A DNA stretch of 64,000 bases from Papilionanthe hookeriana x Papilionanthe teres (taxonomy: Eukaryota > Streptophyta > Magnoliopsida > Asparagales > Orchidaceae). A model generated the notes under the pieces. That model saw only the letters and a program-made list of their open reading frames with translations. It was not told where the DNA came from and did not search any database. The stretch lies in the NCBI GenBank assembly GCA_022702705.1, contig CM040427.1, positions 71,787,283-71,851,282 of the forward strand. Direction: 5' to 3'. Positions 9,145-21,600 of the stretch are shown piece by piece (positions within the stretch are counted from its first letter, which is position 1; the number at the start of each line of letters is the position of its first letter). Position numbers and translations under genes: made by a program.

Positions 9145-12131
9145 ATGGAGTGCATAAACCAAAACGCCTATTTTTTTGAAGTGGAAGAAGAGAGCTTTCA
9201 TGCGGAAATTGAAGAATGGGGGTTAAACAGGAGGTGTGCTATGAGATGTGTTTTTTTTTTCCTTGTTCGTTTTTTTTTTTTTTTTTGAGAGGCAATGCTT
9301 ACGTAGCCATTTTTTTGTAGTTGTATGTTAGTGTAGGTATGTATGTAGTTGTATGTAGCATTTTTTTTTTGTTTTTCATAGTTTTAGTCTTTTATAAAAT
9401 GCTTATCTATGCTCTCTTATTATGTTATTGTTATATTTTGCATTTAAAAAAGATGAGATATATGTTAGTAAAATTTCACGAGATGTAGTTGTGATGCTTT
9501 TTTTTTAAACATTGTTTTTTGCATCTCATGTACTTGTTTGTAGCATTTTTTTTATTTATTTATTTTTTGCAACTACATGAGATGGATTTTTTTTGCTTTT
9601 TGTTTTTCTTGTTTGGTCTCGATTTTTTTTTTTTTGAGCGGTAATGCTTACCTAGCTATTTTTTAGTTGTTTCTTAGTGGAGGTATGTTAGTGGAGATAT
9701 GTATGTAGTTGTATGTAGCTTTTTTGTTTTTCCATGTATGAAACTTTTTTGTTTTTTTCATGATTAAATGACAAACCATAGTGTTTAATTTGTTTCTTGG
9801 ATTGTTGTGTTAGTATGTCAAACCATTCATAATCTGCTACTAATTTATTATTAGCCAAATTCAAAATTGATGTTATTGGACTTTCGAAAATGTAAGAATT
9901 GATATCATCTGTTATTGCTAAGATTGATGTCATTTCTTATTCAGTAGCTATAGCAATCCTAAAATTTTCATGTAAAATATATTCTCAACCCTTTAAAATG
10001 TTTTATATGCACCTGTTTGACATTTTATTCTCTTGTATGCAGTTTGGTGGTAGTGAAATTATCTGTAGCGATTAAGCTGCAAAGATATTACTTCAAACGA
10101 CGGTCCACAATGAGAACGAAGCTTATGAAATATATTGTGCATATGCCCATCACATCGGATTCAGTGTTCGTAAGGATCACACTAGCTTTTGGCCTAATTC
10201 TAAGAATATTAAGACGAGTGACTTCTTATGTGGAAAAACAAGATTCAAAAGAGAGCTGAAGATCAACAAAACAGTTAAATACAAGAGATCAGACTCAAGA
10301 AGTGGTTGTCCGACAATGATTCGATTCATTGTTGATGATGAAGACAACTAGTCAGTAAAGAAATTTATTGAATCTCATAATCACTCGTTAGCGAACCCTG
10401 GTGATAAGCACCTGTTGTGTTCGAGCAGAAAGATTGGTGAAGTCAATGCAGAAGTGCTTAGATCGATGTCACAGTCTGGGATAAGACCTAAAGACGCTTT
10501 CAACTTTCTAGCCAACGAAGTTGGTGGTGTAGAGAATCTGGAATGTACGAAGATAGATGCCTTCAATTTCATTCAGAGAGAGTAGAGGTAGAATTGAAAA
10601 GGGTGATGCCAATGCGTTATTGCTGTTGTTCACAGAGAGACGTGCTTCAGATTGCATGTTTGAGTGAGATTTCGAAGTTGATGATATGGGTATGTTGATG
10701 AATTTTTTTTTAAGCAATTAGACATCCAGACTTGATTACGATTGTTTTGGAGATGTTATCATATTCAATACAAGCTATAGATTGAATAAATATAACTTAT
10801 ATTGTGCACCTATTGTTGGTGTTAACCACAATTGACAGAATGTTCTCTTTGGGGTTGGATTCCTGTCAGAGGAGACGGTCGAGTCGTTTAAATGGCTTTT
10901 TCAGACCTTTGATCGTATCATGGGTGATAATCATCCAATAACAATCTATACTGATCAGGATCAAGCAATGGCGACAGCGATAGCTGAGATTATGTCAAAT
11001 ACACGCCATAAATTATGTCAGTGACACATATACAAGAAATTGCCTACGAAGATTCACTGCGGGGTGATGAATAAGATAGTCCATAGTCTTTTTTGTAAAT
11101 GTATGCGTAACTGCGAGTCTGAAGAGGAGTTCGATGAAACATGAGTTTTGATGATTCAGACAGATAATCTACATGATAATCTGTGGCTAGCTGAGATGTA
11201 TAGAATTAGACACAAGTGGTCTACAACTTTTAATAAGGATGTTTTCGGAATGAGAATTTTATCGACCCAGAGAAGTGAGTCGACAAATAACATTTGTCAT
11301 GGTGTCTCAAAACCCACAAGTTCTATCACATATTGCTTTTTGGGAATTGAAAATGTCATGAAAACATGGAGGCGTAACGAGAGGGATGAGGACTTCAAGT
11401 GTGATCAATCTGTCATTACTCCTGTAGCAAATAGTAGCCCAATACTGAGGCAGGCAACAACATTTTACTCGAGGAAGCTTTACACAATGTTTGAAGAAAT
11501 TTTTCTGCACGGATCATGTGGGCTGCAGTTACATGCCTCTTCAAATGCTGAAAATGAATTTGTTATTAAGAGTTTTGATGATCATAAGTCAAACACAACT
11601 TGGGTAGTTACATTCGACAGTCTGAGTTCGGATATTCAGTGTAGCTGCAAAAAATTCGAAATGGTGGGCGTACTATGTGCACATTCTCTACGAGTCCTGA
11701 ACTTTCTTCATGTCAAGAAAATACATGATAAATATCTCATATTGAGATGGTATGCAAATACAAAAAGAGATGTATACAATAGCTACGAATACAAGCATCT
11801 GCAACCTTCGAATACGTGGAATGGGGGTTAAGGGGACCTAATATTTCAAACACATATGCAAAAAGTTGTCTATCAAATCACCACAAAAGCAAAAGGAAAT
11901 CCAACAGCCGAGCAACACATGACAGCCGCCATGAAAAATCTATCATTGGATATTGACGGCATATTGATTGGTAGAGGTCCTCATAGAAGTAAACAAGCTC
12001 ATAAAAATAAGAAGATAGTGGATAGTGAGTCCAACCTGAATGATCCGGCCAAAATGCGGCCGCAAGGATTGTTCAATGCTAGAATAAAAGGTTATTGGGA
12101 GAGGAGTAAAAGATCAAAAGGTAAATTTTAA
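9145..12131 (+). pseudogene. FAR1-related MULE transposase (decayed)
   Basis: Likely start ATG at 9145, giving a short first exon (MECINQNAYFFEV and on) just inside the TIR, then a T-rich intron (about 9240-10040). Exon 2 gives the FAR1 DNA-binding domain (10109-10345: NEAYEIYCAYAHHIGFSVRK, then SDSRSGCPTMIRF). Next comes the MULE DDE domain (10750-11290: FNTSYR, then TIYTDQDQAM, then STQRSESTNN). Then a SWIM zinc finger follows (11639-11700: CSCKKFEMVGVLCAH, a CxCx(n)CxH pattern). A C-terminal segment is at 11856-12131. Stops lie at about 10349 (TAG), after 10580, at 10833 and at 11022 (the Trp of the CQWH motif became TGA). The first catalytic Asp is Asn at 10767-10769; the second Asp and the Glu are kept. 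The function would have been element excision and insertion in the nucleus. The copy is inactive. Confidence 0.9.
9278..9740 (+). repeat. Direct duplication within the transposase intron
   Basis: Two similar blocks of about 110 bp, at 9278-9390 and 9622-9735. Each is a poly-T run, then GAG(A/C)GG(C/T)AATGCTTAC, then GTAG-rich text ending GTATGTAGTTGTATGTAGC. Probably an internal duplication in the intron. Confidence 0.7.
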
Positions 12132-12208
12132 CAACTTTAATGTGTGCTTATATTCGTTTCCATATGTTTGTCTTATATTAAATGTACATACAGGAAATTA
12201 AAAAGTTC

Positions 12209-14026
12209 TTACCACCGAAAAGCCATAACCATTTTATTGTGTCCTTTCAACAATTCATGTATTTCTTGAGAACCATGGCCATGGCTACTCTGTGGATAAG
12301 CATCAACACGTGTTGGTTCGGGACCGACAATGTAAGGAACTAAAGCAGCATCATCGTCGAACTGTTGAGAATTGGGAATGGATTGAGTCTCTTTTTGTAG
12401 GAGACTCTTATCTGGACTAGTTCCTTCGTCAACGGGAGGAGCAATTAATGTAAGTTCACTATCTTTCATTTGAATAAAACAATCATACACCTGCAAAAGG
12501 TATTACTTACAGTGAATGTCAATTAAAGTATCACGTTAACAGAATAACAGGTAAAAGAATAATTAACTCACAATAACAGACCTAAGCCTCTGAAAAGCTA
12601 ATTGAATCTTTGCAGCGTTCCATTTTACTTTTTTTGCCACCTCAGCATCTGTGGTATAGCCTCAAGCAAAGCTAGAAGAACTAAAGGACGCGTGCTCGTA
12701 AAACCAGAGCTGCGTAAGACATGGAAAAATAATTATTATAGATGTTCCAGAATAACTGAATGACCTTTTCAAAATTATGTTAGTAAAATAATTAAAATGA
12801 AGATGAAACCCGTTAAGTATCCCAATGACTCATCCGCTCTTATTTTCATGGCACTGATATTCAGTTGCTCTGTTAGGGATCGGTGAACTGTAGCGGGCCA
12901 ATTATAAGAGGTAAAGGCGGCTACATTATCGCATAGAGAACACATTTGTTTCGACACTCTGAAGTTGTTAGATGGAAAGAGTAAATTTGACATTAGAAAT
13001 TTAATTAGTAATTGCAAAAAATTATGCGAGGACTCCCCTGGTGAAAAGTTCAGCAGTGCGTCCTTTATTTGTCTTGCATTCATGCTCCCAGATGGAGCCT
13101 CACTCCAGCATGCAGGTGCGCCTCTATTGGGCATGCCAATCAACAGGCCACCTCATCTGAATCAAATTATACATATCTCCCTTCCAAAATGAATGCCCGC
13201 CGATCAATATCCCAACAATTAATTATGTGCATTGTCAACACATGATCCTGAGGGTAGAGAGGGAGTTCGAAGAACTGAACCAAATTCATCGCTTCCAGTT
13301 CATTCCATGTTGGCTCGTCGATTAATGGTCGGACCTTATCAAGAACTTGTCTTACAGCAGATGAACGACATCTGCAATTCATTGATCTAGTGCTCAGAAA
13401 CATGCAATAATATAATAGACCACTTTAACATTAGAAAAAAACAATGAAAATGCACATTTAAAACAAAAAAAAAAACATGTCGTTTGACCTAAAATATAAA
13501 CCGCCATAACATTAAATAATACATTGAAACTAAAACTACCATTGCATTTAAACATCAATAATACACAGTAGCATGTGGTTAAACGTTGCCACCATATCAG
13601 ACACAGTAGCATGCGGTTAAACATTACAAAAAAAAAAACACATGCAGTTTGACCTAAAAGATAAACCACCATAACATTGAATAATACATTGCATCACCAT
13701 AACATCTAACCTCAAATAATACATCCACTTTGTCTAGCAGTAAATTCTATATACAACAATAATAATAAAAATAACATGCTGTCACACAAAAAAAAAAACA
13801 AGGGCAACCCTAACCGACTGATGCTACGAACATAATGCAACAATGATTGAAAAGCATAACCAAGAAATTACCTAGAAACGGTGTCCGACTTCTTCGGAAC
13901 GTTCCTCTTCGTCATTTTCATTGTTTGTTGGGTCTCCGGCTTATCCGTCTCTTCAACCTCCGCAACATTGGCCTCTTCCAAGCCTTCCAACTGCGCGAGC
14001 GTAATCTCTGCGCTTTCGTCCGCCAT
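12209..14026 (-). pseudogene. MULE second gene, DUF1985/plant-mobile-domain-like protein (decayed)
   Basis: Minus strand. ATG at 14026, acidic first exon to 13872 (MADESAEITLAQLEGLEEAN and on). Donor GT at 13871-13870; acceptor ends at 13372. Exon 2 resumes at 13371 in the matching phase (Arg codon split AG|A). Exon 2 encodes a helical module ending in an IGMPNRG motif, with FILEGRY upstream. That order (hydrophobic helices, a short motif, then LIGLPxxG) is what I know from plant DUF1985 and plant-mobile-domain proteins, which are often carried by MULEs. A stop and a 1-nt deletion near 13155-13180 break exon 2. Later pieces include LWFYEHASF (about 12690-12713) and an acidic C-terminal exon 12209-12496. 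Unknown biochemical role. It faces the transposase gene tail to tail inside the same element. Confidence 0.6.
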
Positions 14027-14109
14027 TGGAAGCAACACGAAACCCTAGTACGAGCGAAAGGGGTCGGGAACTACCTACGTGCGAAGCCTATTTTTTTCGA
14101 AAAATGCTC

Positions 14110-14721
14110 TTCGGGCATTTTACGACGAGTTAAAACGATTGTAAAAGAAATTTATTCGCGTTACAGAGGCGGTACAACGTGGTTATTTACGTTGTACCGC
14201 GACACAGGTCGGTTACATTTAGGTTACAACCAACTTACGTACGCAGTATCACAGCTGAAGGGTTATAATGGGGTTACTCCGCGATTATATACTCAATCCA
14301 GAGTACAACGCGTTATTTCCGCTATACCACGGTTGAGAGAGTTACACGGACGCTACATGAATGTTACAGCCACGACACCGCATTAAGGACAGGTTACAAT
14401 GGAGTTGCTCGAAGGTTATGTCCGCGGTACCGCATAGACGAGATTACACTGCAATTACAGCTGGATTATATTAAACTTACCGCATAAACCGCCGAGAGGT
14501 TTCAACCAAGTTACATGAGGTTTACAAACGGGTTACCGCAGGCCGTTATTGCGGCGGTATATAAAAGGTTCACGGGGGTTACCGCGGCAGGTCGGGAAAT
14601 CGGGTCGAGCACATTTATTTGACGAATTAAATGCCGCTGGAACCAACTAAGCCGAAGTGTCCTTCTCTGATTCGTCGTCGGACGCAGCGCTGCGTCCGGT
14701 GACCGAACGTAAATTTTTTCC
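14110..14721 (-). repeat. MULE right terminal inverted repeat region
   Basis: Mirror of the left end: GTTAC motifs recur from about 14150 to 14590, and the sequence closes with AACGTAAATTTTTTCC at 14721. The right flank CATACCGTG (14722-14730) is the target duplication. Directly outside it GGAAGAAAATT again resembles a TIR start. By position it should drive the leftward gene 2. Confidence 0.85.
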
Positions 14722-14730
14722 CATACCGTG
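14722..14730. other. Right 9-bp target-site duplication of the MULE
   Basis: CATACCGTG, partner of 8543-8551 with a single C/T difference. Confidence 0.85.
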
Positions 14731-15316
14731 GGAAGAAAATTGAAAAGTTTATTCACAGAATAAATATGTTTTTATTAAGCATGCGGGAAGATCAGATACA
14801 AAGAAGAAAAAAAGAGATTATATATAATAAAGAGAAATAGTGTAAATCTTCTCAAATTATATAATCTTATTATATAAAAAGTTCATAATGATATTAATTA
14901 TTTCCTAACAAGCAAGCATAATCAATGAAGAACAACGAAAAAAATAAATTTTACTCAACTGCAATAACAAAATAATCAGCAAATAACAAAAACATATCTC
15001 TGTCGGTATAGTTCACAGAATGCTGGAATTCCAATAAAGTCAGTACCTCTTACAGCAATACAAATCAAAACACATTAACAGGCCAGAAGTCTTCATTAAC
15101 AAAAACAGTCGTTTACAGACGTCTGAAATCAAACTCTGCCGATTTTTGTTTGCAACATGCCAACAGCAAAAGGACAATAATCGAAAGTAAACTAAGATGG
15201 AGATATGTTACCTGAAAAATATTTTAAGAAAACGCTGTACGGATATAGCAAATGCAAGGAAATTGGGAAGATAAAAAACTGAAATCAGATCGAAAAACAT
15301 TGATAAATACAAGAAA
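14731..15316. other. Intergenic DNA between MULE and SIRB 3' end
   Basis: No coding block recognised. For transcripts running right to left from SIRB this is the downstream region. Confidence 0.4.
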
Positions 15317-15489
15317 AAATATTGCATCAGGACACCTGATGCATGCGGACGCGAATGGCGGGGCGCCATGTGGAAAGTGGGCCCCGCCACTCCATACACC
15401 AACCAATCGCAGTGTATGGTGGCGGGCCCATTTTCCACATGGCGCCCCGCCATTCGTGTCCGCACATCAGGTGTCCTGATGCAATATTT
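15317..15489. mobile_element. Foldback MITE, near-perfect hairpin, in the SIRB 3' flank
   Basis: A 173-bp palindrome. The arms (about 15317-15394 and 15412-15489) differ at only a few positions around a short loop (ACCAATCGC region). The outer part reads AAATATTGCATCAGGACACC, and that end itself contains the smaller palindrome ATCAGG-ACA-CCTGAT. The inner arm is GC-rich (GGCGGGGCGCCATGTGGAAA). There is no coding capacity. It begins 87 bp past the SIRB stop codon, so it may lie in the 3' UTR. The transcript would fold into a long duplex, a possible small-RNA source. The superfamily is not determined. Confidence 0.85.
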
Positions 15490-15575
15490 GTTCTAAATAC
15501 AATGGCTCCTCGACAACTATAATTACATATGCAACTGCTACCTTGTGGGCATAAAATAGTAGCTTTTCAAAACAA

Positions 15576-15677
15576 TCAATATAAATGGCACCTTCCTGTA
15601 CCAGCACACATTGAACATTCATCAGCCTTACCAGCAACATGGCTCAGGCAGTGCTGAATACGTTCATTCATCACATC
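15576..15677 (-). CDS. SIRB: SIRB exon 6 (Fe-S Cys cluster, stop)
   Basis: 102 bp after acceptor TTTTTTCCAG: DVMNERIQHCLSHVAG, then ADECSMCAGTGRCHLY and TGA (15578-15576). The CSMC...C spacing matches the plant-specific [2Fe-2S] motif. It lies 9.6 kb from exon 5, next to a foldback MITE in the 3' flank. Confidence 0.95.
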   Translation of the reverse strand, partial: DVMNERIQHCLSHVAGKADECSMCAGTGRCHLY

Positions 15678-18600
15678 CTGGAAAAAATTCAGATTTAGAA
15701 AGTTTATTTATGATAGAAGATAACGGAATAAAGACATAAAAATTTACTTTAACTTCGGAAAACCAATTTAATTTTATATCATGAAGATCTACTTCGGAAG
15801 CAATTTTTAAGTTGAAAGGCAATATAGAGAAGTATAGAGAACGCTAAAAAAATCTTGATAGTTTTATTTGATTTTAAGATGGCATATGATTGAATTCCAT
15901 AACAATTGATCTGATATGTTTTAAGGCATAAAGGGGTGTCACAAAGACAAGTTCTAGCATTACTGAAAGTTACAAATTTGCTTAGAGTTCATATTTTCTT
16001 TATTGGATATTAATTTTAGTAGGATGATGTCTACAATTATCATTTATTATTATTAGAAGATAAAGTGATGCCTAAGAGATATAGATTTAAATATTTTAGA
16101 TCTATTATACAGATGAATGGAGATACATGCAAGAATAAAGCATATAGGATTCAAATTTCATAATGCAAAATTGCTTGTCAGTGGAGCATTGGAATTATTA
16201 GTTCATTTGTAAGTTGATATTTGGATTAAGATATGGTTTAACATCCTTGGCAGTGGAGTTTGGTATTTACCATGTACTTTGCTTTGGTGATGGAAATTTG
16301 GATTATCTAATTATCCCATCTCCTTGGGATTAATTTTGATATTTTAACAATTTTCTCAAATTGGGGCTGTTGGTGGAGTTGGTGTGATTTCGGATTTGTG
16401 AGATTTTCCATCAGTTGTGGTGGGTTTTATGATCGAGTGATTTTAGAGATTTGGATTTATGGCTAGATTTACATCAGGCAGAATTTCACGAAGGGATTTT
16501 AATATAAAAATTAATTGCCTTTTAGTAATTAATTTAAACAAAAATCAAGACACCCAATGCCAACTTTACTTACTAGCTTAGGTCAAGGGAAGTCCACAAA
16601 CAGTTGATTTGAGGCATGCAACATAGAACTTTTTAACTTAAATTAAATCACTTTTACAGTTTTCAATCTTATTAGCGTAAGATGTGTGCTTCCTTGAGTG
16701 TGATACAGATGTTCACTACATCTTAGGGGTAGTCTTCTTGTAAAAACATACTATCTAATATTTTCTTTAATTTTGGTAATTTCATTGCATTTCTATCTGT
16801 TCTTTATAATTGTAACTGACTAGCTTAGTCTCCTTCGTTTTGGTCAACAAGTCATAAACTAAAAATACTCTCTTACGAAATTAATTCAGTTAATCATTGA
16901 TTTTGTTTATTTCTAAATTACTGACAAAATTATCAGATATTTATAATTATTTCACCATCAACAGTGCTAAAGTCTAATATTATTTGTCTTCAATTAAAAT
17001 AAGTTACTTATTTGTTTATTTGATAATTTAATCTTGAATCATTCAACATCGAATTAGTAATAAAGCTTAAATCTTCATTAGTGTATTGCTATATGTAAGA
17101 TATTTATAATTATTTAATTATTAACAGGGCTAAAGTCTAATGGTATTTGTTTTTATTTAAAGAAAGTGAGTTATTGGTTTATTTGATAATTTAATCTTGA
17201 ATCATCCCACATCAAATTAGTAATAAAGCTTACACCTTCATTAGTGTATTGCCATATGTAAGATATATTAAGTAGCTCTATATAAAAATATGAAAATAAT
17301 TGAAGCAGCTTAAACAGAACAAGGTAAATAATGGTTGTAATCAACAATAACGTACAATCATACTGTTCAAAATTATATTCTTATAATTAATTGGTAATAT
17401 GATCTTTAAAAACGTTCAAGATGGATTAATAAATAGGTAAATTTCTTTGAGAATTACCATTTACTGGATTATGAAATAGTTACGATTACTAATAAATTAA
17501 TATGATTTGCTCGATTATTGTGGCGAAAACATTTCAAGTAAAATAAAATCCACATAAGCCAACATGAAACATATACTTAAAAGGAAATATAAAATCGAGA
17601 TAAACTATGTCATTAATCTCAAAGATGAAAATAAAATGATTCAAGCATAAATGAATATGATGTTATGGCTTACACATCTTCTACAAATGATTTACCTTTA
17701 AACGGTTTTATTACTGCCCGATTCATCATGCGATAGTTTAGGCATGAACTAAACTATATTTCATCAAACATATTATATAAGATTTTATCAAGATCATTGT
17801 GTATTGAGGCATGCTATGAGCCTTCTATTAAAGTTGTTGCACATGTGTCAACTCATTAGAAAACATTGGTAGCATGTCATTCAAAGCTAATGAAAATACA
17901 CCAAAGTGAGAATCTTAGATAATTGGATTTGATTTTACTGAAAAAAAAAATCATGAATATTCTCTCAAGGATGTATTATATACAACCTATGATTTAAAGT
18001 TATAATTTGAATCTATAAAGAATATTGACGAATTTAAATCAGTATTTATAATAGATCAAGTTCAGGAATCAAAACCTATAACCGAATTAAAATTAGAGAA
18101 CAAAAGTAAGCATGAGATAATGTATGAACCTAAATTTCTAATAAAATTTAAATTGATGTTAGATTTACAATTGAATTTGATTTTAATAAAAATATATAAT
18201 TCATGAATATTCACATAAGAGTATATTACACGCAGTTGCAATATGAATCCATAACAGATGTTGCTGAATTTGAATCAGCATTTCTAACAAATCATGCTTG
18301 AATCTAAAGCTAAAATTGATGAGAAATAAATTAAAATTTGAGAGCAAAATTGAGTATGAGGTAATGAATGAACCAAGATTTCTAATAAAAATTGCATCGA
18401 TGTCTAAATTTAAGATATCCAACTAAGTCTTTAGAAGCTGATAAATTAAATAAACAAATGAGCAATCCCTATACGCAATGGCAATCCCTTCCTGAGACGA
18501 TGCAAAAAATTGCTCGTGTATGTCTCCTTCACGAATGGCTAGGAAACGTTACAACAAGCAATCCTTAAATTCTTCACACGAGCGGATTGGGTATCTAGCC

Positions 18601-21600
18601 TCCCACCACTAAAACCATGCTAGGGTTTTCCCCTCCAAATATATCCCTGCCGCTATGAGCTTCTCCTTCCCATTTAGCGCATTCATCGCAAAATATTGTT
18701 CCACCGGTACACCCATCCATATGCGTCTTCCCCCTCAAAGATCGGTGCCTTCAACTTCCTAACCCTCGCATCACAACCCCAACTTTCTCTCTCTCAAATG
18801 TTTCTCCCCATGTATCTCGGGTGAAACTTCCTCTTTCGTTCATAGTCATACTCTATTTTGATTTCTCTCATTCCTTCTTCGCGCTCCTCACAACCTCTTA
18901 CATAACCCTCCATTTTTCAGCCCAACTTCCTCCATCGAAAATCTCTAATCCACCCCTAATCAGAGCCCTAAGAAGAGGTTCTTGATGGTGGATGATTTCC
19001 TCCTCGTGTTCCTCACATTTGATTTCTTTCCTTTTTTGATTTGGTCCTAGAATCTCCAGTCAACCCTAGTATAGGGTTTGCAATTTGAGTCGTTAGCGGA
19101 GTTTTGAATTGCATCTCATTAAACTTTCCTTATTATCTCCTCCGAGCTCTCTAATCAGTTACGAATGGAGAAAAATCATTTTTCTACCTCAAATATAAAT
19201 TGGTTCATTTTTTCTTCGAATCTCCAAATCAACTACTTTCTCTGTTGTCATCTCTCCCAAACAGATTTTGATCACGAAGGAGGAGCTACTGTATGTTAAA
19301 ATCTTGTTGATGGACTCACAGGTAGTCCAGATTGAGTCTGTACCAATTTGATTGCATTCATACCATGCGAAACCCTGTGTATCACAATTATGACGTCTGT
19401 ACCCCACGATCTCATCATTTGCGTCCCCCTAGCCCTTTCCGCAACTATTATCCTAAAGACAATACGAAAAGTAGAGAAAATGAGAGTATGAGGTTTATTT
19501 GTTGCGAAAGAGGGGATTTCCGTGTCTTTGTACACCATAATATACTATCACAGCGTCATGCGTCTCTTATCACAACTATATCGCGATCAACGATTTCCAT
19601 ATAGCAATAGATGACTTCCTAGCTAACCATAGCCAACTTCTCAACTAGCTCTATACGATCACGTCGGCTTCCAACCATTTCACGACTCAAAGGGGATTGT
19701 AAATCTATGCTCCCAATTAGACCAGAACAATTTTAGGCGGTGATTTACTCTTCCCAGATCGAAATCTTTAATAACATTCGATAAGATTCTCCATAGACAT
19801 TAGGGCAGTACAAACATTTTATTTCTCTAAAGTAAACAATTAAAAGAACACATAAAATAAAGGATAAACACCCACAATTTGAGAGATAGGCAATCTCTCC
19901 CAATTCCAACAATTCGAGAGGCAGGAAATCTCTCCAAAACCCTAAACCTAAGACTCAAGAAATAATCTTTTGCATAACCCTAATACTAAATATATTAGCC
20001 CTATTTATACAAAAAAAAAGAATTAATAATAAAAGCCTAAATTGCCCTTAGGCTAGGCACCGCCGTAACCTGTTTATGAATATAAATGAGCCAAACAATA
20101 AGTTACTCAAGCTTGTTCATTTAGTAATCGAGTACTTATAAAAGTGTTCAAGAATCCTTGACAAGCTAATCAAAAGATCATTAATGAGCATTAATCGAGC
20201 GGAGCCATGAGTGGCATGTTGAACACAGTTCATTTGTAGCCCTAGCTCTGTGCGAGCTTGGGATGATAATTAAGTGCGAGAGAAGGAGAAGAAGCAAAAA
20301 ATTGAATTGAAGGGGACGTGGAGAGTGGAGTGACCGGCAGAGATAGTTGGGCTGAGAGAAACCGGGTGCGATATTGATAGATTCTCTGCAAGTGAGAATG
20401 GGTGAAGCTGCTTAATTCAGCCAAGCTTGGGCAGACTATGCAAGTAGTCAAACATATGAGGCATGCATGTTGCATATATTGTCAAACCAAAGCACGAGAC
20501 CAAGAGCTTGTGTGTGAGAATATATATTTAATGGTTTCAACCAGCACAACCTTTGTGCAAGATAAAAGGGATTTGAGATAAAGTTTATTAATAAGTTACA
20601 CATCTAGATTTTATAAATATTCAAAGAAAATTAGTTTGTTAGGGTTGAAGGAGCTTTGGCGGCAAGCAAGCATTGCAATAGTAGAAGAAGATGTTTGGCG
20701 TTACTATTTCTTTTAGTTATTGGAAGGTAAACCTACATCAATTTTATATTTCTTTGCTCTTTTGGTGTAGGCAATTTAGTTCGAATACATGCTAAGATGT
20801 AATGTAATAAATTCATAAATGTGTAACTTAACCTTAGCTTTTGTGTTTAAGAAAAGAAAAGTCAGTATTTTATTGCATAAATATATGTTAACTTTCTCAA
20901 TATTTAAGCATTCTAAAAAACAAAATTAATTAAGATTCATGTTATGAATTATAGCTATTTTTATAATTGTATATTTATATATATAATGAATGAAAGTGTA
21001 CGACTTCAAATCTATGCTAATAAATTATTGTTAAGAGATTTAATCTCAAATAATATACTCACCTATTCTTTTCTTTTTAAAAGAATGTATAAATAAAGAT
21101 TTAATTGATGAAGATTCCTTTATTATATGATCTATAATTGAAAAGAGTTATGCAACTCTATATAAATGCACGCATGAAATTTTTCTGTCTTCTAAGCCTA
21201 GTGAAAATAAGACTTAAGTTTCGATGTGTTGACCAGACAGAAATCAGGTAGGAGTAAGAAGGTATATTTCCACCTCAAATAATAGTGAGCTTATTCCACG
21301 TCTCATTATGCCTATCAAGACCTGGCACAGAGCTTAAAATTAACCAAGGCAATAACCGATAGTCGAATGGTAAAATTAAGTTTCTATTAATTTATTTCTA
21401 TCACTAATATCCATATATTGATTGAAAGAGCCACTAAAAGAAGTAATTAAATTGACAAAAAAAGTTATCTTTCAGGTTGTTCTCGTCTTCATAAAACATT
21501 ATCTCCTCTAATATTTATCTTATTCGAAAGCTTAAAATTTGAAAAAATAATAAAACAATATAACGAGTTATCTAAGATATTCTAAACTATAGTAACTCAA

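Larger units (their letters stand above)
8552..14721. mobile_element. Two-gene Mutator-like element (FAR1-type MULE), decayed
   Basis: A 6170-bp DNA transposon. Both ends carry the terminal inverted repeat GGAAAAAATTT followed by RCGTYCGG, flanked by a 9-bp direct repeat with one mismatch. Each end continues into about 500-600 bp of GC-rich sequence built from GTAAC/GTTAC motifs. Inside are two convergent genes. A FAR1/SWIM transposase runs rightward (9145-12131). A second spliced gene runs leftward (14026-12209). They meet tail to tail with only 77 bp between their ends. This layout parallels maize MuDR (mudrA/mudrB, convergent, each read from its own TIR), though gene 2 is not recognisably mudrB. 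All genes carry stops, so the copy is no longer autonomous. Confidence 0.92.

Noticed and set aside
13847..14386. 179-codon + strand open frame
   Set aside because: It lies antisense to exon 1 of the MULE second gene and across the right TIR; Arg-rich text follows from the GC-rich repeat. The minus-strand reading has a start, a splice donor and a phase-matched next exon.
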